Part shown: piece by piece, positions 1-8,280 of the stretch
Layout of the letters: every line of letters begins with the position of its first letter
Numbering within the stretch: the first letter of the stretch is position 1
Assembly: GCA_964532385.1 (NCBI GenBank)
Contig: CAZHHW010000095.1
Location: 1-12,215 of the forward strand
DNA length: 12,215 nucleotides
Source: UBA6921 sp964532385
GTDB taxonomy: Bacteria > Pseudomonadota > Gammaproteobacteria > SG8-11
Direction: 5' to 3'
Position numbers and translations under genes: made by a program
The notes under the pieces: model-generated
Databases searched by the model: none
What the model saw: the letters and a program-made list of their open reading frames with translations, nothing else
What the model was told of the DNA's origin: nothing

Positions 1-32
1 AAATGACAACAGTGTGGACCGTACTCCAGCAA

Positions 33-57
33 GGGGGACGGCTGGGATGGGGGGGGG
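33..57 (+). other. G-rich tract, potential G-quadruplex upstream of glgP
   Basis: G-runs lie at 33-37 (five), 44-46 (three) and 49-57 (nine), separated by 6 and 2 bases, so four tracts of three or more G fit the usual G3+N1-7 pattern on the + strand. A run of six C at 81-86 could instead pair with the nine-G run. Whether either structure forms is inference; homopolymer length may also be affected by sequencing error. Confidence 0.35.
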
Positions 58-249
58 CATGCCACCTCAATTCTTAATAACCCCCCTCTCGGCAACTGCT
101 CCTGCATTGCTCTACTTTCGCCATCCATGGCGGTCGCTGACCGTCCCCCCTGCAAGGGGAAGAGAGGTTGTATTTGAGAGAGAAGCGAGATCTTTGTATT
201 ACAAAAATGAATTCCAGAGTGCATGCAATATTCAAGAGGGGTAACGAAA
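58..249 (+). promoter_or_regulatory. Upstream/leader region of glgP
   Basis: No supported gene lies here. A small hairpin is visible at 131-143 (CGGTC, loop GCT, GACCG), followed by CCCC at 147-150 facing GGGG at 156-159. No sigma-70 promoter with good spacing stands out; TATTAC at 197-202 is the best -10-like hexamer but has no convincing -35. The Shine-Dalgarno AGAGGGG at 235-241 sits 8 nt before the ATG at 250 and decides the start of the next gene. Confidence 0.35.
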
Positions 250-2769
250 ATGACGGTGGCAACTACGATCACAGCGCGACCCATTCCGTTGCGTGGCGGT
301 GAGACCGAGCGCGGCGGATTGGACAAAGATGTCATCAAACGCGGGTTTCTCAATAACCTGTTCTACGTGCAGGGCAAGTTTCCGGCCTTGGCGACGATGC
401 AGGATTACTATCTGGCGCTGGCCTACACGGTGCGCGACCAGTTGCTCAAGCGCTGGGTCAGCACCGCGCAGACTTATACGCAGCGTAAATCGCGCACGGT
501 GTGTTACCTGTCGGCGGAATTTTTGATGGGGCCGCATCTCGGCAATAACCTGGTCAATCTCGGCATTTACGACATGGTGCGTCAGGCCATGGGCGAACTG
601 GGGCTGGTGCTTGACGAATTACTGCACGAAGAACCCGAGCCGGGTCTGGGCAATGGTGGTCTGGGGCGGCTTGCCGCGTGTTTTCTGGATTCGCTGGCGA
701 CGCTGGAAATTCCCAGCATCGGGTACGGCATCCGCTACGAGTTCGGTATTTTCGAGCAGCAGATCGTCGACGGCTGGCAGGTGGAGAAAACCGACAAGTG
801 GTTAAGTCACGGCAACCCGTGGGAAATCGTGCGCCCGGAGTGGGCGATTGAAGTTCCGTTTGGCGGCGTGGTCGAGCACAGTGTCGACGCGCAAGGCCGC
901 AAGCACGCGCTGTGGAAACCGAGCAAAGTCGTTAAAGGCATTCCGTACGACACGCCGATTCTTGGCTACCACACCAATACTGCCAACACCCTGCGCCTGT
1001 GGCGCGCCGAAGCGCCGGAATCTTTCGATCTGAGTTCGTTCAATCGCGGCGATTATTACCGCGCGGTCGAGCAAAAGGTCGCCTCGGAAAATCTCACCAA
1101 GGTGCTGTACCCCAATGACGAACCGCTGCAAGGCAAACAGTTGCGCTTGGAGCAGCAGTATTTTTTCGTATCGTGTTCGTTGCAGGACATGCTGCGCGTG
1201 ATGCGCAGGCAGCGTATTCCGATCAAGAACTTTCATGAGAAATTCACGGTGCAGCTCAATGATACGCACCCGGCGATTGCGGTGGCGGAACTCATGCGCC
1301 TGCTGCTTGACGAGACGGGCCTGCCGTGGGATCAGGCGTGGGCGATTACGCAGCGCACCTTCGCTTACACCAACCACACCTTATTGCCGGAGGCGCTGGA
1401 GCGCTGGTCCTTGCCGCTGTTCCGCTCGTTGTTGCCCCGGCATATGGAAATTATTTTCGAGATCAATGCACGCTTTCTGGAGGAGGCGCGGCAACGTTTT
1501 CCGGGTGACGTGGAGCGCATCGCGCGGCTCTCGCTGATCGACGAAGCGGGCGAGCGTTATGTGCGTATGGCTCATCTGGCGTGTGTGGGCAGCTATGCGG
1601 TGAATGGCGTGGCGCGATTACACAGCGAATTGCTCAAGCAGGGCGTGCTGATGGATTTCTATCAGCTCTGGCCGCACAAATTCAGCAACAAGACCAATGG
1701 CGTGACACCGCGGCGCTGGCTGGTGGTGAGCAACCCGCGGCTGACGACGTTGTTGAACGAGACCATCGGCAGCAGTTGGATCACCGATCTCGCCAAGTTG
1801 CAGGCCCTGGAGAAATACACCGGCGATGCGGAATTCACCAGCCGCTGGCGCGCCATCAAACGCGCCAACAAGCACGACTTTGCGGTGCTGGTGCGGCGCC
1901 AGACCGGCGTGGGTATCGATCCGGATTCGCTGTTCGACGTGCAGATCAAGCGCATTCACGAGTACAAGCGCCAGCATCTGAACGTACTGCATATCATCAG
2001 CATGTATCTGCGGCTCAAAGCGAATCCAAATCTTGACATTCAGCCGCGCACGTTTCTGTTTGGCGGCAAGGCGGCGCCGTCTTACCGCATGGCCAAGCTG
2101 ATCATCAAGCTCATCACTTCGGTGGGGCACGTGGTGAATCGGGACCGCCTGGTGCGCGATCGGATGCGCGTGGTGTTTCTGCCCAATTTCAATGTGCGCA
2201 ACGGCCAGCACATGTACCCGGCGGCGGATCTTTCCGAACAGATTTCCACGGCGGGCACGGAAGCCTCCGGCACCGGCAACATGAAATTCGCCATGAACGG
2301 CGCATTGACCATCGGTACGCTGGACGGCGCGAACATTGAAATTCGCGAGGAGGCCGGCGCCGAGAATTTTTTCCTGTTCGGTTTGAATACGCAGGAGGTG
2401 CATGCGACGCGCGCGGCCGGTTATTCGCCTTACCATCTGTATCACACCGATGCGCATTTGCGCGAAGTCATCGATGTGCTGCGCAGCGGTTTGTTCGCAC
2501 GCGGCGATGCCGACCTGTTCCGTCCTCTGACCGACAATTTGTTGGGTTCCGACCCGTATCTGGCGCTGGCGGATTTTTCATCTTATATCAATTGTCAAGA
2601 TGCGGTCAGCGCTGCCTATGAGGATGCGCCCCGCTGGACGCGGATGTCGATTCTCAACACCGCGCGTTCGGGCAAGTTCTCATCCGACCGGACCATTCGC
2701 GAATACAGCCAGGAGATGTGGCGGGCCGAGGCGGTGAAGATACAGATGCTCAAGCCGCCGGTGACTTGA
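250..2769 (+). CDS. glgP: Glycogen/alpha-glucan phosphorylase (GT35)
   Basis: PLP-dependent cytosolic enzyme that releases glucose 1-phosphate from glycogen or other alpha-1,4-glucans by phosphorolysis. With the ATG at 250 the product is 839 aa, close to the rabbit muscle and E. coli enzymes. This start is preferred over the in-frame ATG at 223 because AGAGGGG lies 8 nt upstream of it. Family blocks seen include EPEPGLGNGGLGRLAACFLD, QLNDTHPAIAVAELMR, NGVTPRRW, the phosphate-binding KRIHEYKR and the PLP signature EASGTGNMKFAMNGALTIG, with the Schiff-base lysine at K679. The block before it reads NFNVRNGQHMYPAAD (about 646-660), where rabbit muscle phosphorylase has NYRVSLAEKVIPAAD; this probably marks a bacterial subfamily. 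The gene ends 12 bp from the convergent GGDEF-EAL gene. No other glycogen gene is in the window, so a maltodextrin substrate cannot be excluded. Confidence 0.96.
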   Translation: MTVATTITARPIPLRGGETERGGLDKDVIKRGFLNNLFYVQGKFPALATMQDYYLALAYTVRDQLLKRWVSTAQTYTQRKSRTVCYLSAEFLMGPHLGNNLVNLGIYDMVRQAMGELGLVLDELLHEEPEPGLGNGGLGRLAACFLDSLATLEIPSIGYGIRYEFGIFEQQIVDGWQVEKTDKWLSHGNPWEIVRPEWAIEVPFGGVVEHSVDAQGRKHALWKPSKVVKGIPYDTPILGYHTNTANTLRLWRAEAPESFDLSSFNRGDYYRAVEQKVASENLTKVLYPNDEPLQGKQLRLEQQYFFVSCSLQDMLRVMRRQRIPIKNFHEKFTVQLNDTHPAIAVAELMRLLLDETGLPWDQAWAITQRTFAYTNHTLLPEALERWSLPLFRSLLPRHMEIIFEINARFLEEARQRFPGDVERIARLSLIDEAGERYVRMAHLACVGSYAVNGVARLHSELLKQGVLMDFYQLWPHKFSNKTNGVTPRRWLVVSNPRLTTLLNETIGSSWITDLAKLQALEKYTGDAEFTSRWRAIKRANKHDFAVLVRRQTGVGIDPDSLFDVQIKRIHEYKRQHLNVLHIISMYLRLKANPNLDIQPRTFLFGGKAAPSYRMAKLIIKLITSVGHVVNRDRLVRDRMRVVFLPNFNVRNGQHMYPAADLSEQISTAGTEASGTGNMKFAMNGALTIGTLDGANIEIREEAGAENFFLFGLNTQEVHATRAAGYSPYHLYHTDAHLREVIDVLRSGLFARGDADLFRPLTDNLLGSDPYLALADFSSYINCQDAVSAAYEDAPRWTRMSILNTARSGKFSSDRTIREYSQEMWRAEAVKIQMLKPPVT

Positions 2770-2781
2770 TGCGGCACTACA

Positions 2782-4902
2782 CTAGTGCATCGAGGGTTGC
2801 CAGGGCAGCGGCGGCGGTGCGGCTATGCCGCTGCTGAGCAAGTCGGCGTACTGCTGCGGAAGCACCGGCCGGCTGCAATAGAATCCTTGCGCTTCATCGC
2901 AGTGGTGGTTTTGTAGAAATGCCAGTTCTTCCAGGGTTTCCACGCCTTCGGCAATGACGCGCAGTTTGAGGCTTTGACCCATGCCGATCACCGCGGCCAC
3001 AATAGTCGTTTCCTGGGGCGTGGTGGTGATCTCGCGCACGAACGACTGGTCGATTTTGAGCGCGTCGATGGGGAATTTTTTAAGGTAGCTCAAACTGGAA
3101 TAGCCGGTGCCGAAGTCATCGATCGCCACCCGCACCCCGAGCGTGCGCAATTTTTTGAGAATGTCCGCGGTGGAGTCGGCGTGCTTCATAAGCACGCTCT
3201 CGGTGAGTTCCAGCTCAAGAAAGTTTGGGTCAAGCTCCGTCTCCTTGAGAATCGCAAGCACCCCCTCGAGAAAAGCTTTGTCGCGAAACTCCACCGCCGA
3301 AACATTCACCGCCATGGTGGTTAACGGCAGGCCTGCATCCACCCACGCGCGCGCCTGCCGGCATGCCTCGCGCAGCACCCATTTGCCGATTGGCACAATC
3401 AGGCCGCAATCTTCCGCCACCGGAATGAATTGCGCCGGAGAGACCACGCCGCGCTCCGGATGCGTCCAGCGCAGCAAGGCTTCCGCGCCGGTAATTTGCC
3501 AGGTGCGCAAATTGATCTTGGGCTGGAAATGCAGCGTGAATTCATTCAGTTTCATGGCGCGGCGCAACGCCTGCTCGATGGACTGCCGCTCCACCGCCTG
3601 CACATTCATGGCGGGCGTGAAAAACTGAAAACTATGCCGTCCATTTTCCTTGGCGTGGTACATCGCGGTGTCCGCATTCTTGATCAGCGTCTCCACATTC
3701 AAGCCATCGTCGGGATAGATGCTCACGCCGATGCTGGTGGTCACCGTCAGGGCATGCTGATCGATGGTATGCGTCTCGGCGACCGCCTGCAGAATTTTGT
3801 TCGCCGTGATGCTTGCATGTTCGCCTTGTTCCAGCTCTGAAAGCAGCACGACGAATTCATCGCCGCCCTGGCGGCTAACGGTGTCTGAACTGCGCACACA
3901 ATTTTTCAGCCGTTTTGCGATGGATTGCAGCAGCTTGTCGCCGGTTGGATGTCCCAAAGAATCGTTAATATGTTTGAACCCATCCAAATCCAAAAACAGT
4001 ACAGCGGCTTGTTTCATGTGGCGCCGCGCCAACGTGATTGCGGTACAAACCCGGTCGTTCAGTAGCGTGCGATTGGGCAGCCCGGTCAGAAAATCGTGCT
4101 GCGCTGAATAGGACATCTTCAGCGCCATCGCGCGGGCGGCGCTTACATCGCGGAACACGATCACCGCGCCGGTGGATTGACCGGCGCGGTCGTGGATCGG
4201 AGCGACGGAGTTTTCAATCGGAATTTCAAAACCATCGCGCCGGATCAGACTGGAATTCAAAGGCAGATGCAGCGTCTTGTTCATGCCGATGGCAAGCTCG
4301 ATAGGATTCGGCGTGATTTCGCGGTTGATGGTGTCGACCACGCGAAACACGTTGGCCAGGGGTGTACCTTCCGCTTCTTTAAATGGCCAGCCGGTCATTT
4401 TTTCCGCGAGGCTATTGAGGAAGGTGATGTTGCCGGCGATGTTCGTGGAAATGACCGCGTCACCGATGCAGTTGAGGGTGACTTGGGCGCGTTCCTTTTC
4501 CGCGAATAATGCCTCGTCCAGGTTCTTGCGCTCGGCCGCATAGCGCATGGCGCGCAGCAGCCCACGTGTATCGACCTGGCCCTTGATGAGATGTTCCTGC
4601 GCGCCTTCCTGCAAAACTTGGGCGGCTTGTGCCTCGTCGTCCAGGCCCGTGAGCACCACCAGAGGGACTTGCGGCGCCGCCGCGTGCACCCGGCGGACCG
4701 CGGCCACGCCGAACGCATCGGGCAAGCCCAGGTCGGCCAGAATAATATCCACCGCATGCTGCGCGAGATAATTCTCGGCGTCGCGCATGCACTCCACGCG
4801 AATCAGTTCGATCTGGGTATTCCTGAGCATCTCGCGGATCAAAACGGCGTCGCCGGGATTGTCTTCGATCAGCAGGAGCCGGGTGGTGGCTTTTTCGTCC
4901 AT
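2782..4902 (-). CDS. REC-PAS-GGDEF-EAL c-di-GMP response regulator
   Basis: A 706-aa cytosolic two-component output protein that can in principle make and degrade cyclic di-GMP. A receiver domain (about 8-122) has acidic pocket E13/D14, phosphoacceptor D57, T85 and K107. A PAS domain (about 138-255) follows. The GGDEF domain (about 264-425) carries intact GGDEF at 346-350 and an inhibitory I-site RSSD at 337-340, five residues upstream, as in feedback-inhibited cyclases. The EAL domain (about 444-690) carries E474-A475-L476, N533, ELTES (565-569), DDFGTGYSSL (D595/D596), K616 and E652, so the metal- and substrate-binding residues of active phosphodiesterases are all present. Its ATG shares one base with the TAA of the upstream receiver gene (TAATG), which suggests translational coupling. 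Phosphorylation by the kinase encoded upstream is inferred from synteny. Which activity dominates cannot be read from sequence. Confidence 0.95.
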   Translation of the reverse strand: MDEKATTRLLLIEDNPGDAVLIREMLRNTQIELIRVECMRDAENYLAQHAVDIILADLGLPDAFGVAAVRRVHAAAPQVPLVVLTGLDDEAQAAQVLQEGAQEHLIKGQVDTRGLLRAMRYAAERKNLDEALFAEKERAQVTLNCIGDAVISTNIAGNITFLNSLAEKMTGWPFKEAEGTPLANVFRVVDTINREITPNPIELAIGMNKTLHLPLNSSLIRRDGFEIPIENSVAPIHDRAGQSTGAVIVFRDVSAARAMALKMSYSAQHDFLTGLPNRTLLNDRVCTAITLARRHMKQAAVLFLDLDGFKHINDSLGHPTGDKLLQSIAKRLKNCVRSSDTVSRQGGDEFVVLLSELEQGEHASITANKILQAVAETHTIDQHALTVTTSIGVSIYPDDGLNVETLIKNADTAMYHAKENGRHSFQFFTPAMNVQAVERQSIEQALRRAMKLNEFTLHFQPKINLRTWQITGAEALLRWTHPERGVVSPAQFIPVAEDCGLIVPIGKWVLREACRQARAWVDAGLPLTTMAVNVSAVEFRDKAFLEGVLAILKETELDPNFLELELTESVLMKHADSTADILKKLRTLGVRVAIDDFGTGYSSLSYLKKFPIDALKIDQSFVREITTTPQETTIVAAVIGMGQSLKLRVIAEGVETLEELAFLQNHHCDEAQGFYCSRPVLPQQYADLLSSGIAAPPPLPWQPSMH

Positions 4903-5336
4903 TAGTTCAGACCAAGTGGCGGCAGTTGGGCCTTGGTCAGCCAGAAATCATTAATGCTCTTGACCAGACTCTCGAACGCATCCAGTTGCACAGGTTTATT
5001 GAGATAGCAGTTCGCATGCAGTTGATAACTGTTCACAATGTCGATTTCCGAGGTGGACGTGGTCAGGATGACCGTCGGGATGGTCTTCAGGTTGTCGTCC
5101 TCCTTGATATGGGCCAGAACCTCGCGGCCGTTCATTTTCGGCAGGTTTAGATCCAGCAGGATAATGTGCGGCCGCGGAGCATTAACATAAGCACCTTCGC
5201 GATTTAGAAAGGCCATGGCCTCCACGCCGTCGGAAACCACATGCAGGTGAATGGTCGGGTTGGCATCGCGAAAGGCTTCCTGCGTAAGCCGCACATCGCC
5301 GGGACTGTCTTCGACTAAAAGGACGTTCATGGTCAT
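4902..5336 (-). CDS. Stand-alone response regulator, Rcp1-like receiver
   Basis: A 144-aa single-domain receiver without an output domain. It has the acidic pocket E9/D10 in LLVEDSPGD, phosphoacceptor D62 in LLDLNLPKMNG, T92/T93 and the conserved K114 in YLNKP. The pattern resembles small receivers such as cyanobacterial Rcp1 that pair with PAS- or phytochrome-type kinases; that assignment is by recognition. The ATG at 5336 is supported by GGAG at 5345-5348, 8 nt upstream; the second ATG at 5330 would be 14 nt away. The gene lies 19 bp after the kinase stop and overlaps the next gene by one base. It may act as a phosphate relay or sink between the kinase and the GGDEF-EAL protein, or through protein contact; this is inference. 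Confidence 0.93.
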   Translation of the reverse strand: MTMNVLLVEDSPGDVRLTQEAFRDANPTIHLHVVSDGVEAMAFLNREGAYVNAPRPHIILLDLNLPKMNGREVLAHIKEDDNLKTIPTVILTTSTSEIDIVNSYQLHANCYLNKPVQLDAFESLVKSINDFWLTKAQLPPLGLN

Positions 5337-5355
5337 ATTTTTTTCTCCGAGGCAT

Positions 5356-8280
5356 TCATGAACTTGTGTGACTTCCTATCAAGGTAAAGCGAAACGTGGA
5401 ACCTTGCCCAGGTTGCGACTCGATCGAGATGGTGCCGCCGTGGCGTTCGACGATTTTTTTGCAAATCGCAAGACCAATGCCGGTGCCGTCGTAGGCATCG
5501 CGTTTATGCAAGCGCTGGAACATGCCGAAAATCTTTTCGAAATATTGCGGCTCGATGCCAAGTCCATTGTCGCGCACCGAGAACAACCACTTGTCGACAT
5601 TTTTTGCCGCGGAAATGTGTAGGCACGGGATAGCGCCGGGCGTTTGATACTTCATGCCGTTGCCGATCAGATTTTGAAATAACTGAATCAGTTGGCCTTC
5701 GTCCGCCAGCACGCCGGGCAGAGGATCGTGCGTCACCACGGCGCCGCTTTGTTTGATGGCGCCATCGAGATTCGTGAGCGCGGCTTGCAAGGCTGCTTCG
5801 CTGTCGATTTTCCGCAGCTCCTTGACCTGGGAGCCCACGCGCGAATAAGCCAGCATGTCCTGGATCATGCGCTGCATGCGGTGCGCGCCATCGGTGGCGA
5901 AGCCAATAAACTCATCGGCATCGGCATCGAGCTTGCCCTTGTAGCGTTTGGAGAGCAGCTGGGTATAACTTGCAACCATGCGCAGCGGTTCTTGCAAATC
6001 ATGCGAGGCGATGTAGGCAAATTGTTCCAGCTCTTGGTTCGAACGCTTTAATTCATCCATTTTCTGCAGCAGATGGGTTTCGGCCTCTTTGCGTGTAGTG
6101 ATGTTACGGATCGCTGCCGTCACTAGAATGCCGTCGGTGTTTTGCAGCGGGCTGAGCATGATTTCGATGGGGAATTGGCTGCCGTCCTTGCGCTGCCCGG
6201 TCAGCTCGATGCCGGTACCGATCTGCTGCGCCAGCGCATCTTCCGCCGAGCGCAAATCGTCGGCCAGCAATCGCTCCGCAAAGCCTTTGGGGATGATGTT
6301 CTTCACCTGCTGCCCGACCAGCTCATCACGGTGGTAGCCGAACTGATTTTCCGCCTGAAGATTTAGCAACACGATCTCACTGTCCTGATTTACCACCACC
6401 ATCGCATCCGGTGCCGCTTCCAACAATCCGCGGTACCTGCCTTCCATCTGCGCCAAATGATTTTCCGCCTCCTTGCGTACGCTGATGTTGCGGATCGCCG
6501 CCGTTACCAGAATACCGTCGCTGTTTTCCAGCGGGCTGAGCATGATTTCAATCGGAAACGTGCTGCCGTCTTTGCGCCGCCCGGTCAATTCGATGCCGGT
6601 GCCGATCTGTTGCGCCAAGGCATCGGCTGCCGAACGCAGATCATCTGCAATAAGACGTTCGGCAAAACCTGCGGGAATGATGTTTTTAACTTGCTGTCCC
6701 ACGAGTTCATCGCGGCGATAGCCAAACTGATTTTCCGCTTGCAGGTTAAGCAAGACGATCTCGCCGCTTTGATTCACCACCACCATCGCGTCCGGCGCGG
6801 CTTCCAATAATCCGCGGTAGCGGCTTTCCATCTGTGCCAGATGATTTTCCGCCTCTTTACGCACGCTGATGTCGCGGATCGCCGCGGTGACTAAAATTCC
6901 CTGCGCATTTTGCAGCGGGCTGAGCATGATCTCGATTGGAAACGCGCTGCCGTCCTTGCGCCGTCCGGTCAGCTCGATGCCGGTGCCGATCTGCTGCGCC
7001 AGCGCGTCGGCGGCGGAGCGCCGACCGTCCGCTTGCAGGCGTTCGGCGAAACCTTGTGGAACAATATTGGTGACCTTTTGCCCGACAAGTTCATCGTTGC
7101 GGTAGCCGAACTGCTTTTCCGCTTGAAGGTTTAGCAACACAATTTCACCCGCCGGGTTCACCACCACCATCGCATCGGGAGCCGCTTCCAGGAGTCCGCG
7201 GTACTTGGCCTCCGATTCTGCGCTCTCGCTCAGATCATGGCTGAACTCGGAAAACCCGCGCAGATCTCCTGCCGCATCGCGCAATGCTGTGAAGGTGATA
7301 CTGGCCAAAAATCGTGAACCGTCCTTCCGTATGCGTATACGGTGTTCCTCATACCAGCCGCTGGCAGCGGTGATCCGGAGTATTTCCTCGGGCTTGCCGA
7401 GCTGGATATCTTCGGGAGTAAAAAAACACGCAAAGTTACGGCCGATAATCTGATCGGCGCGGTAGCCTTTGATGCGTTCCGCACCGGCATTCCAACTGAC
7501 GATCTGGCCCTGCGGGTCCATCATGAAGATCGCATAATTTTTAACGCCGTCGAGGAGCATTTGATATTGGCTTTCACTTTCCCGCAGCGCCGCTTCTACA
7601 CGCTGGCGTCCGCCTTCGCTCTGCGCCAGATGCTGCTCCGCATCGCGGCGCATGCTGATATCGCCGCTGGCCGCCACGACTAAAAGTTCAAGCTGGTCAT
7701 TCAGCGCGAGCAGGTCGTTGCGTTGGCGTTTTATTTCCCTGGAATCAAGCGCCGCGTTGCGGTCTTTTTTGAGCGACAGATGGATGAACGCGGCAAGAGT
7801 AAACAAGCTCACCATAAGGAGACCGCGATTGATCAAATCCAGCGAGACATCCAGTGACTCCGTCCGATTGATTCCCCAGAACTCGGATACCATGGTCAGA
7901 ACGCCTGCCGCCGTCACGGTGCCCCAAAGCCATGCGCGTGAGGGTTGCAGAGCGCACAAGGCAATCGGTAAAGCGAACAGGATCGACCCGATCAGTTTCT
8001 CTGAAGTCCAAAAATCGAGCACGGCAATGATCACCATGCTCACGATGATGATGGTAAGCAGGGGTATGCGTTTCGCAAGCGGCGGCGGCTCCCGCAACCC
8101 ACGAGCTGCTTCCTCCATCCGTAGTTGATGCTGTTGTGCTTCCCTGCGTATGCCGATGTCGTGGAGCGCGGCCGTCTCCATGACCTTCTCGACATTTTCC
8201 AGCGGGCTCAACATGGTTTGGTTGGTTCTGCAGGCAAGCGCGGATGGCAGGCTTTCCCATACTTGATGCTCAGCAAACAT
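5356..8280 (-). CDS. Membrane multi-PAS sensor histidine kinase
   Basis: A 974-aa protein expected to autophosphorylate on histidine and pass phosphate to the two downstream receivers. Four predicted membrane helices lie at about 72-90, 96-112, 115-133 and 150-170, with no large periplasmic domain. A PAS domain follows at about 236-355, then three near-copies of a second PAS type at 360-487, 488-615 and 616-743. The HisKA domain has the H-box YIASHDLQEP with H760. The ATPase domain has N870 and N874 (N-box), DNGLGI (904-909) and GTGIGLAI (932-939). No PAS ligand residue, such as a LOV cysteine, is recognisable, so the signal is unknown. The start is uncertain: ATG 8280 lacks a Shine-Dalgarno, and ATG 8214 (residue 23) overlaps the stop of a short upstream ORF. 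Residues 23-56 and 200-222 are degenerate copies of the PAS-unit end. Confidence 0.94.
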   Translation of the reverse strand: MFAEHQVWESLPSALACRTNQTMLSPLENVEKVMETAALHDIGIRREAQQHQLRMEEAARGLREPPPLAKRIPLLTIIIVSMVIIAVLDFWTSEKLIGSILFALPIALCALQPSRAWLWGTVTAAGVLTMVSEFWGINRTESLDVSLDLINRGLLMVSLFTLAAFIHLSLKKDRNAALDSREIKRQRNDLLALNDQLELLVVAASGDISMRRDAEQHLAQSEGGRQRVEAALRESESQYQMLLDGVKNYAIFMMDPQGQIVSWNAGAERIKGYRADQIIGRNFACFFTPEDIQLGKPEEILRITAASGWYEEHRIRIRKDGSRFLASITFTALRDAAGDLRGFSEFSHDLSESAESEAKYRGLLEAAPDAMVVVNPAGEIVLLNLQAEKQFGYRNDELVGQKVTNIVPQGFAERLQADGRRSAADALAQQIGTGIELTGRRKDGSAFPIEIMLSPLQNAQGILVTAAIRDISVRKEAENHLAQMESRYRGLLEAAPDAMVVVNQSGEIVLLNLQAENQFGYRRDELVGQQVKNIIPAGFAERLIADDLRSAADALAQQIGTGIELTGRRKDGSTFPIEIMLSPLENSDGILVTAAIRNISVRKEAENHLAQMEGRYRGLLEAAPDAMVVVNQDSEIVLLNLQAENQFGYHRDELVGQQVKNIIPKGFAERLLADDLRSAEDALAQQIGTGIELTGQRKDGSQFPIEIMLSPLQNTDGILVTAAIRNITTRKEAETHLLQKMDELKRSNQELEQFAYIASHDLQEPLRMVASYTQLLSKRYKGKLDADADEFIGFATDGAHRMQRMIQDMLAYSRVGSQVKELRKIDSEAALQAALTNLDGAIKQSGAVVTHDPLPGVLADEGQLIQLFQNLIGNGMKYQTPGAIPCLHISAAKNVDKWLFSVRDNGLGIEPQYFEKIFGMFQRLHKRDAYDGTGIGLAICKKIVERHGGTISIESQPGQGSTFRFTLIGSHTSS
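6052..7203 (-). repeat. Three tandem 384-bp PAS-encoding repeats
   Basis: Units lie at 6820-7203, 6436-6819 and 6052-6435, encoding residues 360-487, 488-615 and 616-743. Each begins YRGLLEAAPDAMVVVN and ends near RKEAExHL. By hand count the first two units differ at about 17 of 128 residues and the second and third at a similar number. The DNA has more changes than the protein, many of them synonymous, so this is not a fresh duplication or an obvious assembly collapse. The spacing of exactly 128 codons is kept in both junctions. Confidence 0.93.
7622..7690 (-). repeat. Degenerate copy of PAS-unit end, after the membrane module
   Basis: These bases encode about residues 198-220 of the kinase (core GDISMRRDAEQHLAQ) and align with 6832-6900 at the end of the first full PAS unit (core RDISVRKEAENHLAQ). 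Hand alignment gives about 50 matches in 69 bases without gaps. The rest of the PAS unit is absent. The segment joins the last membrane helix to the first PAS domain, where it probably forms a signalling helix. Confidence 0.7.
8144..8220 (-). repeat. Degenerate copy of PAS-unit end, at the 5' end of the kinase gene
   Basis: This segment aligns without gaps to 6473-6549, part of the second PAS unit; my hand count is 54 matches in 77 bases. The protein keeps MLSPLEN, TAA, R-EA and ME at the same spacing as the PAS unit (residues 23-56). Similarity stops at about 8220, very near the in-frame ATG at 8214, so the gene's 5' end seems to have been joined here to unrelated sequence. Confidence 0.7.

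Noticed and set aside
802..1377. 191-codon antisense frame inside glgP
   Set aside because: Same reason: mirror frame of a strongly supported gene, no recognisable domain.
1618..2457. 279-codon open frame antisense to glgP
   Set aside because: It lies wholly inside a gene with unmistakable catalytic motifs, shows Arg/His-rich low-information protein and no domain; it is a by-product of GC-rich codon use.
2774..2788. Hairpin GCACT/AGTGC between the convergent glgP and GGDEF-EAL genes as a bidirectional terminator
   Set aside because: Only 5 bp, overlaps a stop codon and has no T-run on either side.
6052..7203. PAS repeats as an assembly duplication artefact
   Set aside because: The units differ at many nucleotide positions, so they are not a copied read block.
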